Source: Spirochaetota bacterium
GTDB taxonomy: Bacteria > Spirochaetota > Spirochaetia > Treponematales > Treponemataceae
Length of the DNA: 64,000 nt
Direction of reading: 5' to 3'
Assembly (NCBI GenBank): GCA_023393015.1
Contig: JAEWMY010000028.1
Span: 30,073 to 94,072, forward strand
Of this stretch, positions 1-8,744 are shown in pieces; the stretch's first letter is position 1; every line of letters starts with the position of its first letter. A model generated the notes under the pieces. It was not told the DNA's origin. It ran no database searches and saw nothing but the letters and a program-made list of their open reading frames with translations. The translations under genes were made by a program, and so were the position numbers.

Positions 1-1445
1 AGGGCGAGCCGCGCACGGACCCGCTCGACGTCGGCCTCACCCGCGAGCCCGATGTCCCGCGCGCGCGCGGTCAGCCGCTCGTCGGCCGTGTCGTGCCGGA
101 GGCGAAGCCGGTACTCGGCGCGGGCGGTGAACATCCGGTACGGCTCCTTCGTGCCGAGGGTGACGAGGTCGTCGATAAGCACGCCGATATACGCGTCCGC
201 CCGTCCGAGCGTAAAGGGAGCCTCTCCCCTGACGCGGAGCGCGGCGTTGATGCCGGCGATGAGGCCTTGCCCGCCCGCTTCCTCGTACCCGCTCGTCCCG
301 TTGATCTGTCCCGCGGTGAAGAGCCCGGCGAGCCGCTTCGTCTCGAGCGAGGGAAAAAGCTGGGTGGGATCGATATAGTCGTATTCGACGGCGTAGGAAG
401 GCCGCGTCACGACGGCGTTCCCGAGCCCGGGTATCGTCCGCATGAACTCGTCCTGCACCTCCTCGGGAAGCGACGACGAAAGGCCGTTGATGTACACCTC
501 GTCGGTGTCGAGCCCCTCGGGCTCGAGGAAGAGCTGATGCCGCTCGCGCTCGGCGAAGCGGACGACCTTGTCCTCGATCGACGGGCAGTACCGCGGGCCG
601 ACGCCCTGAATCTTCCCGCTGTAAAGCGGCGAGCGGCCGATGTTCTCGCGGATGATACGATGCGTCTCGCCGTTCGTGTAGGTGAGGTGACACGCCACCT
701 GCGGCAGCGTCGCGCCGGTCCGGCCCGCGAACGAGAAGGCCGAGACGTCGACGTCCCCCTCCTGGCGCTCGAGTCCCGAGTAGTCGACGCTCTTCGAAAG
801 CACGCGGGGAGGCGTGCCCGTCTTGAGCCTGCCGACCGTAAAACCCATTCGCCTGAGCGCCACGCCGAGTCCGCACGCGGCGCCCTCGCCGAGCCGGCCG
901 CTCGAGGCCTCGTACTCGCCGATGAATATCTTCCCTTCGAGAAAGGTTCCCGTCGTAAGCACGACGGCCTTCGCGGTGATCGTCCTTCCGCGCGAGGTCA
1001 CGACGCCGCGCGCGGTTCCCGACGCCACGAAGCCGGAATCGTCGGCGCCGCTCACGGCGAGGTCGACGACGGTGTCCTGATAGAGATGGAGTCCTTTCTG
1101 AAGCTCGAGCGTACGCTTCGCGAGAAGGTGATAGCGGTATTTGTCCGCCTGTACGCGCGGCGCCTGGACGGCGGGGCCGCGGCTCCGGTTGAGGAGGCGG
1201 TACTGGATCATCGTCGCGTCCGCGAGCTTTCCCATCTCGCCGCCGAGGGCGTCGATCTCGCGCACGATGTTTCCCTTGGAGATACCCCCGATCGAGGGGT
1301 TGCAGGACAGCTTGCAGATCGAGTCGAGGGATTGCGTCACGAGAAGCGTCGACGAACCCATGCGCGCGGAAGCGAGCGCGGCCTCGATGCCGGCGTGCCC
1401 GCCCCCGATCACGATGACGTCATAGTCGGTGTATCGGAAGGCCAT
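1..1445 (-). CDS. mnmG: tRNA uridine-5-carboxymethylaminomethyl modification enzyme MnmG (GidA), C-terminus cut by window edge
   Basis: FAD-dependent enzyme that works with MnmE to add carboxymethylaminomethyl groups to wobble uridines of tRNAs in the cytoplasm. The start codon is the ATG at 1443-1445. The protein begins MAFRYTDYDVIVIGGGHAGIEAA, an N-terminal FAD-binding GGGHAG motif, followed by the family-typical CKLSCNPSIGGISKG segment with its cysteines and by KTGTPPRV and GQINGTSGYEEAGGQG. About 481 codons are present of the usual 610-630, so the C-terminal helical domain lies outside the window. The thiamine transport operon ends 56 bp upstream of it on the same strand. Identification is very secure. 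Confidence 0.97.
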   Translation of the reverse strand, partial: MAFRYTDYDVIVIGGGHAGIEAALASARMGSSTLLVTQSLDSICKLSCNPSIGGISKGNIVREIDALGGEMGKLADATMIQYRLLNRSRGPAVQAPRVQADKYRYHLLAKRTLELQKGLHLYQDTVVDLAVSGADDSGFVASGTARGVVTSRGRTITAKAVVLTTGTFLEGKIFIGEYEASSGRLGEGAACGLGVALRRMGFTVGRLKTGTPPRVLSKSVDYSGLERQEGDVDVSAFSFAGRTGATLPQVACHLTYTNGETHRIIRENIGRSPLYSGKIQGVGPRYCPSIEDKVVRFAERERHQLFLEPEGLDTDEVYINGLSSSLPEEVQDEFMRTIPGLGNAVVTRPSYAVEYDYIDPTQLFPSLETKRLAGLFTAGQINGTSGYEEAGGQGLIAGINAALRVRGEAPFTLGRADAYIGVLIDDLVTLGTKEPYRMFTARAEYRLRLRHDTADERLTARARDIGLAGEADVERVRARLA

Positions 1446-1501
1446 AGGATACCGAGTATATCGAAGAGGGCGCGCCGTTGTCTATGAAGCGTCGCGGCTG
1501 A

Positions 1502-2131
1502 TCAGGCCATCCTGAGCACGCGGTCGGCGAGCCGCGCGGCCTCGCCTTCGTCGTGCGTGACGTACACGGCCGTATAGCGAAGCTCGCGCTGCCGGGAGCG
1601 GAGCTCCTCGCCGAGCCTGAAACGCAGCTCGGCGTCGAGGGCGGAAAGGGGCTCGTCGAAAAGGACCAAGCCCGGCTCGACGGCCAGCGTTCGCGCGAGG
1701 GCGACGCGCTGGCGCTCTCCTCCCGAAAGGGTTTCGACCCTCCGCCCGTCGAAACCGTCGAGACCGAGCGCGCCGAGCCACCGCCGGGCGACCTCGCGGC
1801 GTTCCCGCCGGGAAACGCCGCGGCACGCGAGCCCGTAGGCGATGTTGTCCCCGACGGAAAGATGGCTGAACAGGGCCGATTCCTGAAAGACCATTCCCAC
1901 GCGACGCTTCCCCGGCGCGAGGGCGGTTATCTCGACGCCGTCGAGCCATACGCGTCCAGCGTCGGGCGCGAGGAGCCCCGCGATCATCCTGAGCACGGAC
2001 GATTTTCCGCAGCCCGACGGGCCGAGCACGGCGAGGGATCCGCCGGAGGGCACGGAGAAGGAAGCGGACACGGATTTTTCCGGCCACTCCTTGCGCAGGG
2101 AATCGACGACAAGGCCCTCACGCGCGTCCAT
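1502..2131 (-). CDS. thiQ: Thiamine ABC transporter ATP-binding protein (ThiQ-like)
   Basis: Cytoplasmic ATPase subunit of an importer. The 209 residues are the usual short length for ThiQ. Walker A is GPSGCGKS near residue 37, the ABC signature is LSGGERQ near residue 133, Walker B is LVLFDEP, and the switch His is in VTHDEGEA. Its start overlaps the end of the permease gene by 14 bp, so the two are translationally coupled. The substrate is inferred from context: the operon begins with a TPP riboswitch and encodes a binding protein and a fused permease in ThiBPQ order. The sequence alone would only say ABC importer ATPase of the spermidine/iron/thiamine group. Confidence 0.88.
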   Translation of the reverse strand: MDAREGLVVDSLRKEWPEKSVSASFSVPSGGSLAVLGPSGCGKSSVLRMIAGLLAPDAGRVWLDGVEITALAPGKRRVGMVFQESALFSHLSVGDNIAYGLACRGVSRRERREVARRWLGALGLDGFDGRRVETLSGGERQRVALARTLAVEPGLVLFDEPLSALDAELRFRLGEELRSRQRELRYTAVYVTHDEGEAARLADRVLRMA

Positions 2132-3803
2132 CGCCGACCTCCGCGTCCTGCGCGAGAAAGACGAGCGCGCTCAAGGAAGCCAATACCACCGCGCAGGCGC
2201 ACGCCTCGGGGAACCGGTAGGAGCCCGCGAGGCGAAAGAGCATGAGCGAGAGATTCTCGAAGCCGCCGAGCGAGAGCGTCACGGGCAGGGTGGCGTCGCC
2301 CGCGCCGATCGCGAAGGAAAGCGCGAAACCGGCGAGAGCCCCGCGCGCGACGAGGGGCAGGCGAACGCGAAAGGTCGCGTCGAGCCTCCGCGGCGAAAGG
2401 AGGGCGGCCGCGTCGTCGACGGAGCGCGGAACGCGCGCGAGCGCCGAGCGCACTTGCGTCCACGCGAAGGGCCACGAGACGGCCGCCTGCGCGAACGCGA
2501 GCGTCGCCCCGTTTCCCCGGGGCACGACGAGATTCCACCCGAAGGAGAGCATCACCGAGGATACGGCGAGCGGGACGAGCGCGACGGCGGAAAGGCCCGC
2601 CCGGTCCCGCTTGCCGGCGGCGAGCGCGAGGAAGAGCGCGGCGACGGTCGCGAGACCCGCGGAGGCGAGCGACACGGCGACCGTCGAGGCGAGCGCGGGG
2701 AAGAAGCCCCCCCGCGACGCGAGAAAGCGCCAGGCGGAAAGGGAGAAGTCCCCGAAACGGGCGCCCGTCGGCGTAAACGATCTGACCAAAACGGAAAGAA
2801 GGGGACCCGCAAAGAACACGGCCAGAAACGCGAGGAAGGCGAACGCGCCGGCGGCCTCCGCTCCCGACCTGACGGGAACGCGAGGCACGGGAGAGGCGAA
2901 TCCCGTCGCACCGGCCGAAAGGCGCGACTCGAGCCCGCGGTAGAGCGCTACGACGCAGAGGGCGAGCGCCGTCTCGACGAGGGCGATCGTGCCGGCGAGG
3001 CGGAAGTCGAGCGAGGACCGCGCGGCCTGGTAGAGTTCGACCTCGAGGGTCGTCCCGCCGATCCCGCCGAAGAGGAGCACTATCACGAAGCTGAAAAAAC
3101 AGTAGAGAAACACGAGGGCGCCCGAGGAGAGGATAGCCCCCGAAAGGTGCGGCGCCGTCACGGTGAGAAATACGCGCGGTTCCGAGGCGCCGAGAAGCCG
3201 CGCGGCGTCCTCCTCCGTCTCGGGGATCCGTTCCCATACGCGCGATACCGTCCGCATGACGACGGGAAAATTGTAGAAGCCGTGCGCGATTACGAGTCCC
3301 GCGAGGGAATAAAGGAAGGTCACCGGCGGTTCCCGCGCGCCGGTCAGCGCCATGAGTACGGCGTTGAGATAGCCCTGACGGCCGTAAAAGAGAACGAAGG
3401 CGAGCGCGATGATGACCGGGGGCACGCAGAGGGGGACGCCCGACGATGCCAGGAGGAGACGCCGACCGGGGAATTCTCGTTTCGCCACGAGAAAGGCCGC
3501 CGGAATTCCGAGGACGACGGCCGCGAGCGACGAGAACGCGGCCTGCACGAGAGTGAAGCGCAGGGCGTACGACACACGGGAAAGGCCCTTCGCCGGACCC
3601 GTTTCCCCGGAAAAGAACGCCGGAACGAGGGCGGAGATCGCGGGTACGACGAAGGCGAGCGCGACCGCGAGACACGCGAGTCCTGCGAACGCGACGACGG
3701 CGATCTGCGCCAGACGCACCGACCGCGCGGCGGCCAAAGCGCTCGCGGAGCCGACGGTTTCCGCGGAATCCGTCACGGCCAAGGCCGCGCGAGGGTCACT
3801 CAT
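2118..3803 (-). CDS. thiP: Thiamine ABC transporter permease (ThiP-like, two fused permease domains)
   Basis: Inner-membrane permease of 561 residues with about 12 hydrophobic segments arranged as two homologous halves, which is the length and fused organisation of ThiP and related iron permeases. Each half carries an EAA-like loop for contact with the ATPase (around ERIPETEEDAARLLGA in the first half and ARVPRSVDDAAALLS in the second). It overlaps the binding-protein gene by 4 bp and the ATPase gene by 14 bp. Transport of thiamine or a phosphorylated form is inferred from the upstream TPP riboswitch; an iron importer would look similar without that context. Confidence 0.87.
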   Translation of the reverse strand: MSDPRAALAVTDSAETVGSASALAAARSVRLAQIAVVAFAGLACLAVALAFVVPAISALVPAFFSGETGPAKGLSRVSYALRFTLVQAAFSSLAAVVLGIPAAFLVAKREFPGRRLLLASSGVPLCVPPVIIALAFVLFYGRQGYLNAVLMALTGAREPPVTFLYSLAGLVIAHGFYNFPVVMRTVSRVWERIPETEEDAARLLGASEPRVFLTVTAPHLSGAILSSGALVFLYCFFSFVIVLLFGGIGGTTLEVELYQAARSSLDFRLAGTIALVETALALCVVALYRGLESRLSAGATGFASPVPRVPVRSGAEAAGAFAFLAFLAVFFAGPLLSVLVRSFTPTGARFGDFSLSAWRFLASRGGFFPALASTVAVSLASAGLATVAALFLALAAGKRDRAGLSAVALVPLAVSSVMLSFGWNLVVPRGNGATLAFAQAAVSWPFAWTQVRSALARVPRSVDDAAALLSPRRLDATFRVRLPLVARGALAGFALSFAIGAGDATLPVTLSLGGFENLSLMLFRLAGSYRFPEACACAVVLASLSALVFLAQDAEVGDGRA

Positions 3804-4819
3804 CTCGAAAGCGCGTCCAACACGGCGTCGACGGCGGCCGCGACGCGGTCATGATTGGCCTCGACGGCCTTGCCGGCGAGCGGGGCGGCCGCGTACGACG
3901 CGGGAAGGGGAACCGTCCGCGAAACGGGGTACATCCACTGCGTGAGCGGAAGCACCGCCTGCGCCTCGTCGGTCAGCATGAAGTCAACGAAGGCGCGCGC
4001 GCCCGGACGGTTCGCGCACCCCTTCACCACGCCGAGTCCCTCGATCTGTCTCGGGTGCCCTTCGGGAAAGACGAGCGCCTTGTACCGGTCGGTATTGTCG
4101 TACTCCGCGTGATACGCGGGGCTCGTCGTGTAGCTGATGACGAGCGGGGCCTCTCCCGAGGTAAAGAGGCCGTAACCCGAATCCCAACCGGGCGCGAGGG
4201 TGAGCACGCTCGGCTTGAGCCGCTCCCAGTACGAAATATAGTCATCGCCGTAGACGGCCACGGTCCAGGCGACGAAGCCGAGGCCGGGGGTACTCGTCCT
4301 CGGGTCCATGAGGATGAGGCGCTTCGCGTATTCGGGTCGCGTCAGGTCCTCGAGGCTAGCGGGAGCCGGAACGCCCGAGGCCGAGTCATGGATCAGGGCG
4401 AAATAGCCCCAGTCGTACGGGGTCAGGAGCCAATCCTCGTCGAGCACGAGTTCGTCCGGGACGACCTCGTGCCGAGGACTTCGGTACGCCTCCAGCACGC
4501 CGGAGCGCCGGGCCGCGTCCGCGAGGTTGTTGTCGATACCCACGAGCACGTCGGCGGCGGGACGCTTTTTTTCCAGTACGGCGCGGGAAAGAACCTGCGC
4601 GGCGTCCCCGCAGGATATCAAGGTAAGCTTGACGCCGGTTCGCTCGGCAAAAAGCCGCGATAGTTCCGGTCCGGGACCCCATTCGGACGTAAACGAGTCA
4701 TAGGCGTACACCACAAGCTCGTCGGGCCGGGAAACGGCGCGCGCGCACCCGGTCGACGCGAGCGTCGCCACCGCGAGAAACGGACACAAAAACAGGAAAG
4801 ATATCAGGCGAGTTTTCAT
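3800..4819 (-). CDS. thiB: Thiamine ABC transporter substrate-binding lipoprotein (ThiB/TbpA-like)
   Basis: Periplasmic binding protein of 339 residues. The N-terminus is a lipoprotein signal (MKTRL, hydrophobic core, then STGC as lipobox), so it is probably membrane-anchored rather than free. The mature part has the VVYAYDSFTSEWGPGPEL opening typical of thiamine-binding proteins, followed by PADVLVGIDNN and YDWGYFA. The start at 4819 is preceded by a GGAGGG ribosome site at 4824-4829, which lies at the 3' edge of the TPP riboswitch; a longer reading from 4963 would translate through the aptamer and is rejected. First gene of the thiBPQ operon. Confidence 0.9.
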   Translation of the reverse strand: MKTRLISFLFLCPFLAVATLASTGCARAVSRPDELVVYAYDSFTSEWGPGPELSRLFAERTGVKLTLISCGDAAQVLSRAVLEKKRPAADVLVGIDNNLADAARRSGVLEAYRSPRHEVVPDELVLDEDWLLTPYDWGYFALIHDSASGVPAPASLEDLTRPEYAKRLILMDPRTSTPGLGFVAWTVAVYGDDYISYWERLKPSVLTLAPGWDSGYGLFTSGEAPLVISYTTSPAYHAEYDNTDRYKALVFPEGHPRQIEGLGVVKGCANRPGARAFVDFMLTDEAQAVLPLTQWMYPVSRTVPLPASYAAAPLAGKAVEANHDRVAAAVDAVLDALSR

Positions 4820-4823
4820 CGCT

Positions 4824-4926
4824 CCCTCCACCGGCATTACCCGGATCAGGTTGGGGGCCCGTACGGGTCCCGCGTAAGGGTATGCTCTCAGCCCGCGCAC
4901 CTCCGATGAAGACGCCGGCACCCCCG
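4824..4926 (-). promoter_or_regulatory. TPP (thiamine pyrophosphate) riboswitch, THI element
   Basis: Read on the minus strand, the leader contains the conserved THI-box pieces in order: GGGGGTGCC, a variable hairpin, GGGCTGAGAGCATACCC, then CCTGATCCGGGTAATGCCGG and GGAGGGA. The ribosome-binding site of the binding-protein gene is the last conserved segment itself and no T-tract terminator separates them. Control at translation initiation is therefore likely, with TPP binding hiding the ribosome site. The match to the consensus is strong. Confidence 0.95.
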
Positions 4927-4934
4927 CTGGCGCG

Positions 4935-4963
4935 ATTTTATACGGGATCGTACGGAGTGGCAA
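4935..4963 (-). promoter_or_regulatory. Promoter of the thi operon
   Basis: On the minus strand TTGCCA (4958-4963) and TAAAAT (4935-4940) are separated by 17 bp. Transcription would begin near 4928, almost exactly at the 5' edge of the TPP aptamer. Confidence 0.6.
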
Positions 4964-5080
4964 GCGAGAAAGGACGGCTCGAACGGAATTTTCTTCGCTC
5001 CCGACCGGGCTTTGTGGTATAGTTATATGTCATATACATCGGATTTACGTTTTTATCCGTGGAAGTAAAAGGACACCGAA

Positions 5081-6874
5081 ATGAAAAAAAGGATTACGCT
5101 CATATTCCTGAGCGGCTACCTTGTCCCGCCCCTGGCATGGAATTTTTTCATCAACTTCAGCCGGATCTTCGAGGGTCCCCAGTATCTCTCGATCCTGACG
5201 AACCCGACGCAGTACGTACTCGGCACCGTCCTTCTGGCCCTGCTCGGCGCCGGAATAGCCTTCGGACTCGGAAGCCCGAAACGGTGCGCCTACCTTCCGA
5301 CGGCGTACATCGCCTCGCTCATCCTCTATTGCGTACTGGTTCCGAACGCCGGCCTCTCCGGAATCGAGGGATTGCAGCCGTATCAGAGTTTCCTCTCCAA
5401 CCTCTTTTGCGTTCCCATCATCTTCCTGGTCACCGTTCCCCATATCATCATGACGACGAACCGGCTCGAGAAGTACGTCCACGCCCGCGGATGGATGCTC
5501 CCGCGAAAGCCCATGTCACTCCGCACCAAGCTCGGGGTCGGAACCCTCTTCACGATTTTCGGCGCCCTCCTGCTCCTGTTCATATTCAACCTCGCCGTCG
5601 GCCGCAGTTTCGCGGGCGAAGTCGACCTCCTGCTCCTCGTAAGCCGCAACCTCACCGTGCTTCTCATCTCGCTCGCCATAGCCGCACTCAATTTCTTCAT
5701 GCTCATCTCGCAGATTTCCTCGCCGATCAAGCAGACGGTGACCGTCCTCAGGGACATCTCGGAGGGCGACGGAGACATCTCGAAGCGGATATCGGTGTGG
5801 AGCCAGGACGAGATCGGCGAGATGGCGAGATACCTCAACCTGACGCTCACGAAGCTCGGCGACATCGTCCGAACCATCCGCGAACAGGCGGGGACGCTCT
5901 CCGACATCGAGCGGGAGCTTTCGGAGACGACGGGCGAGACGGCGGGCGCCGTTTCGAGGATAAGCGAGCAGATACTCGGCGTCCGCGAGCACGTCGCGCT
6001 TCAGAACGAAAGCGTCGCCGCGGCGAACTCGGCCACCGTCATGATAACCGAGCGCATCCGCGACCTGGACCGCAACATAGACGAGCAGGCCGCGGGCGTC
6101 GAGGAGTCTTCTTCGGCCATACAGCAAATGCTCGCGAACGTCGCCTCCGTTACCGCGACCCTCGCCAACAACGCGGAGAACGTCAACGAGCTCGCCCGCG
6201 CCTCCGAGGAAGGACGGGTAAGCCTGGAGGACGTCTCGAACAGCATCCGGGAAATAGCGCGCGAGTCCGAAGGCCTCCTCGAGATCAGCGCCGTCATCGA
6301 GCAGATCGCGAGCCAGACGAACCTCCTTTCGATGAACGCCGCCATCGAGGCGGCGCACGCGGGCGACGCGGGACGCGGCTTCGCCGTCGTCGCCGACGAG
6401 ATCAGGAAACTCGCCGAGACCTCGGCGAGCCAGTCCAAGACGATTTCCGTCTCGCTCGGCCGGATCAAGGAATCGATGAAGGCGATCTCCAAGTCGACCG
6501 ACGTCGTGCTCTCGCAATTCGGCTCTATCAACGAGCGGATCAAGACCGTTTCCGACCGTGAACTCGGCATAAAGAACGCGATGGACGAACAGGACGTCGG
6601 AAGCAAGGAGATACTTGAGTCGGTCGGCCATCTGAACGACATCACGACCAAGGTCAAGGACGGTTCGTCCGAAATGCTCAGGGGCGGGAAGGATATCCTC
6701 AAGGAAAGCCAGACGCTCGGGGAAATCTCGGGCAAGGTAACCGAGAGCATGGTATCCATGGCCGCGAGCGTGGAGCAAATAGCCGAGACGATGCGCCGCG
6801 TCGGAGAGATCGCCGGCCGCAACAACCAGAGCGTCGGCTCGCTCAAGGCCGGCATCCGCCGGTTCAAGCTCTAA
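5081..6874 (+). CDS. Methyl-accepting chemotaxis protein with multi-pass membrane sensor region
   Basis: Chemoreceptor of 597 residues that signals to CheA/CheW. The N-terminal 210 residues hold about six hydrophobic segments and no large periplasmic loop, so the input is probably membrane-embedded or cytoplasmic rather than a classical dCache ligand domain. A HAMP domain follows (about 212-265, with SSPIKQTVTVLRDISEGDGD) and then a long coiled coil. The signalling tip lies near residues 410-450 (ASQTNLLSMNAAIEAAHAG, then GRGFAVVADEIRKLAE). The gene is isolated; a bidirectional terminator lies 112 bp downstream. The ligand cannot be told from sequence. cheR-cheB are 5 kb away. Confidence 0.93.
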   Translation: MKKRITLIFLSGYLVPPLAWNFFINFSRIFEGPQYLSILTNPTQYVLGTVLLALLGAGIAFGLGSPKRCAYLPTAYIASLILYCVLVPNAGLSGIEGLQPYQSFLSNLFCVPIIFLVTVPHIIMTTNRLEKYVHARGWMLPRKPMSLRTKLGVGTLFTIFGALLLLFIFNLAVGRSFAGEVDLLLLVSRNLTVLLISLAIAALNFFMLISQISSPIKQTVTVLRDISEGDGDISKRISVWSQDEIGEMARYLNLTLTKLGDIVRTIREQAGTLSDIERELSETTGETAGAVSRISEQILGVREHVALQNESVAAANSATVMITERIRDLDRNIDEQAAGVEESSSAIQQMLANVASVTATLANNAENVNELARASEEGRVSLEDVSNSIREIARESEGLLEISAVIEQIASQTNLLSMNAAIEAAHAGDAGRGFAVVADEIRKLAETSASQSKTISVSLGRIKESMKAISKSTDVVLSQFGSINERIKTVSDRELGIKNAMDEQDVGSKEILESVGHLNDITTKVKDGSSEMLRGGKDILKESQTLGEISGKVTESMVSMAASVEQIAETMRRVGEIAGRNNQSVGSLKAGIRRFKL

Positions 6875-6986
6875 CCGCCGCGCGCGTCGACCACGATCGT
6901 AGACTGCGTTCGTCGACAACGATCGCGAACCTCGCTCGCAAAACTCGCTCGCGAACCGCTCAACCGCGGAAAGCACACCAACCGTC

Positions 6987-7017
6987 AAAAAAACCCGCGC
7001 GAACGCGCGGGTTTTTT
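6987..7017. terminator. Bidirectional intrinsic terminator between the chemoreceptor gene and rny
   Basis: An 8-bp GC stem (CCCGCGCG, 6994-7001; CGCGCGGG, 7004-7011) is flanked by seven A on the left and six T on the right. It can therefore stop both the rightward chemoreceptor transcript and the leftward rny transcript. Confidence 0.85.
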
Positions 7018-7059
7018 CTAACCATTTTTCGTGCTTGGCGCGCTATCAGGCGCATCGAG

Positions 7060-7143
7060 TATGCCCTAGCGGGCATAAACCACGTGAGAATCCGATCTTC
7101 GATCGGATTCTTCAAGAGTATGCGCGCATTAGCGCGCATACTC
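7060..7143. repeat. Three consecutive inverted repeats at the 3' end of rny
   Basis: Three hairpin-forming palindromes follow each other: 7060-7077 (7-bp stem, TAGC loop), 7088-7110 (10-bp stem, 3-nt loop) and 7116-7143 (perfect 12-bp stem GAGTATGCGCGC with ATTA loop). The last includes the rny stop codon in its loop region. None has a T-tract; the actual terminator lies further downstream at 6987-7017. Confidence 0.8.
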
Positions 7144-8655
7144 CACGATTCTTGTCTCGCGTATCAACGTAACGCGGATGCGCCCCGGATACCTGAGGTC
7201 GTTCTCGATCTTCTTGGCGATCTCCCGCCCGAGTTCCTTGACGTCCGCGTCGGGGATCTTCTCGTTGTTGACGAGTACCCGAAGCTCGCGTCCGGCCTGG
7301 ATCGCGTACGCCTTCTCGACGCCCGCGAAGCCCTCTGCGATCGCCTCGAGGTTCTCGAGGCGCTTGATGTAGTTGTCGATCGTCTCGCGACGGGCGCCGG
7401 GGCGCGCCGCGGAGATCGCGTCCGCGATCTGCACGAGCACCGACTCGACGCACGAAGGCTCGATGTCGTTGTGGTGGCTTCCGATCGCGTTGATGACGCG
7501 CGGATCCTCGTTCATCTTGCGGGCAAGGTCCATGCCGACCTCGGCGTGGTTCTGGTCCGAGTCGTTCTCGGCGCCCTTTCCGATATCGTGCAACAACGCG
7601 GCCCGCTTCGCGAGCTCGCGGTTCGCGCCGATCTCGGCGGCGAGCATCCCCGCCACCATCGCGACTTCCTTGGAGTGGTACAGGACGTTCTGCCCGTAAC
7701 TCGTCCGGAAATAGAGCCTGCCGAGGGCGCGTACTCCCTCCTGGCTCATGTTGTGTATACCGAGATCGAAGAGGACCTTTTCCCCTTCCTCGTAGATCTT
7801 TTGCGTGATCTCGCGGGTAACCTTCTGCACGATCTCCTCGATGCGGGCGGGATGTATCCGTCCGTCGAGAATGAGCCGTTCGAGGGAAACCTTAGCGATT
7901 TCCTTGCGTACGGGGTCAAAGCACGAGATTACGACCGCTTCGGGGGTATCGTCGATGATGACGTCGACCCCGGTCAGGGTTTCGAGGGTTCGGATATTCC
8001 GTCCCTCGCGCCCGATGATCCTTCCCTTCATCTCGTCGCTCGGCAGGCTTACCGTAGCGACGGTAATATCGCCGGTCGTCTCGGTAGCGATCCGCTGGAT
8101 CGTAGTGACGAGTATCTCGCGAGCCTTCTTGTCGGCCGTTACCTGGGCTTCCTGCTCGATCTTGTTCACGAGACCCACGGCGTCGTGCCGTGCCTCGTTT
8201 TCGAGATCCTTGATTATCAGGTCTTTGGCTTCCTGGGTCGTCAGCCCGGAAATCCGCTCAAGCTCGAGCCGGTAGCGTTCTTCCTCGTCGACGAGGAATT
8301 TTTCCCGTTCGGCTATCGCCTTTTCCTGTTCGGCAAAGCGCTCTTCCTGCTTGTCCATCGACTCGCTTCGCTTGTCGAGGGCCTCTTCCTTGACGGTCAG
8401 CCTTCGCTCGTACCGTTGTAATTCGCTTCGTCGTTCCCTGTTTTCCCGTTCCTGCTGGTTTCTTTCTCGAATTAGCTGTTCTTTAGCCTCTAGAAGTATT
8501 TCCTTCTTTTGAGCTTCTGCTTCTTTTATAGCATCCTGTTTTACACGTTCCGCTCTCTGTTCAGATGCAGATAGTTGAAATCTGGCGTACAGCCAGCGAA
8601 TTGTCCATCCAAGAAACAAACCGGCAGCGGGCAGGGCTACATATAGTACGCTCAT
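7129..8655 (-). CDS. rny: Ribonuclease Y
   Basis: Membrane-anchored endoribonuclease that initiates mRNA decay. The 508 residues follow the standard plan: an N-terminal membrane helix (about 1-20), a long charged coiled coil (about 30-190), a KH domain with GRIIGREGRNIR (near 210), and an HD domain with LLHDIGKG (near 355) and a second SHH motif. Length matches the family. The start at 8655 has an AAGGAG ribosome site. The first 250 bp of the gene, encoding the coiled coil, are visibly poorer in G+C than the rest. A YmdB-family gene, often an rny neighbour elsewhere, lies about 6 kb downstream on the window. Confidence 0.97.
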   Translation of the reverse strand: MSVLYVALPAAGLFLGWTIRWLYARFQLSASEQRAERVKQDAIKEAEAQKKEILLEAKEQLIRERNQQERENRERRSELQRYERRLTVKEEALDKRSESMDKQEERFAEQEKAIAEREKFLVDEEERYRLELERISGLTTQEAKDLIIKDLENEARHDAVGLVNKIEQEAQVTADKKAREILVTTIQRIATETTGDITVATVSLPSDEMKGRIIGREGRNIRTLETLTGVDVIIDDTPEAVVISCFDPVRKEIAKVSLERLILDGRIHPARIEEIVQKVTREITQKIYEEGEKVLFDLGIHNMSQEGVRALGRLYFRTSYGQNVLYHSKEVAMVAGMLAAEIGANRELAKRAALLHDIGKGAENDSDQNHAEVGMDLARKMNEDPRVINAIGSHHNDIEPSCVESVLVQIADAISAARPGARRETIDNYIKRLENLEAIAEGFAGVEKAYAIQAGRELRVLVNNEKIPDADVKELGREIAKKIENDLRYPGRIRVTLIRETRIVEYAR

Positions 8656-8692
8656 ACGTATGCTCCTTCCACATTAGATGCTGTCAGCTTCG

Positions 8693-8722
8693 ATAATATC
8701 GGCTTTTACCGAGGGATGTCAA
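8693..8722 (-). promoter_or_regulatory. Promoter of rny
   Basis: On the minus strand TTGACA (8717-8722) and TATTAT (8693-8698) are 18 bp apart, leaving a leader of about 30 nt with an AAGGAG site before the ATG at 8655. Confidence 0.7.
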
Positions 8723-8744
8723 GAAAAACTTTACAGGGTAAGGG

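Noticed and set aside
93..1487. 464-codon plus-strand frame over mnmG
   Set aside because: Antisense shadow; mnmG on the minus strand is unambiguous.
4820..4963. N-terminal extension of ThiB from an ATG at 4963
   Set aside because: It would translate through the TPP aptamer; the real start at 4819 has a ribosome site and a signal peptide.
5045..5482. 145-codon minus-strand frame opposite the chemoreceptor start
   Set aside because: Antisense shadow of the chemoreceptor membrane region without motifs or a ribosome site.
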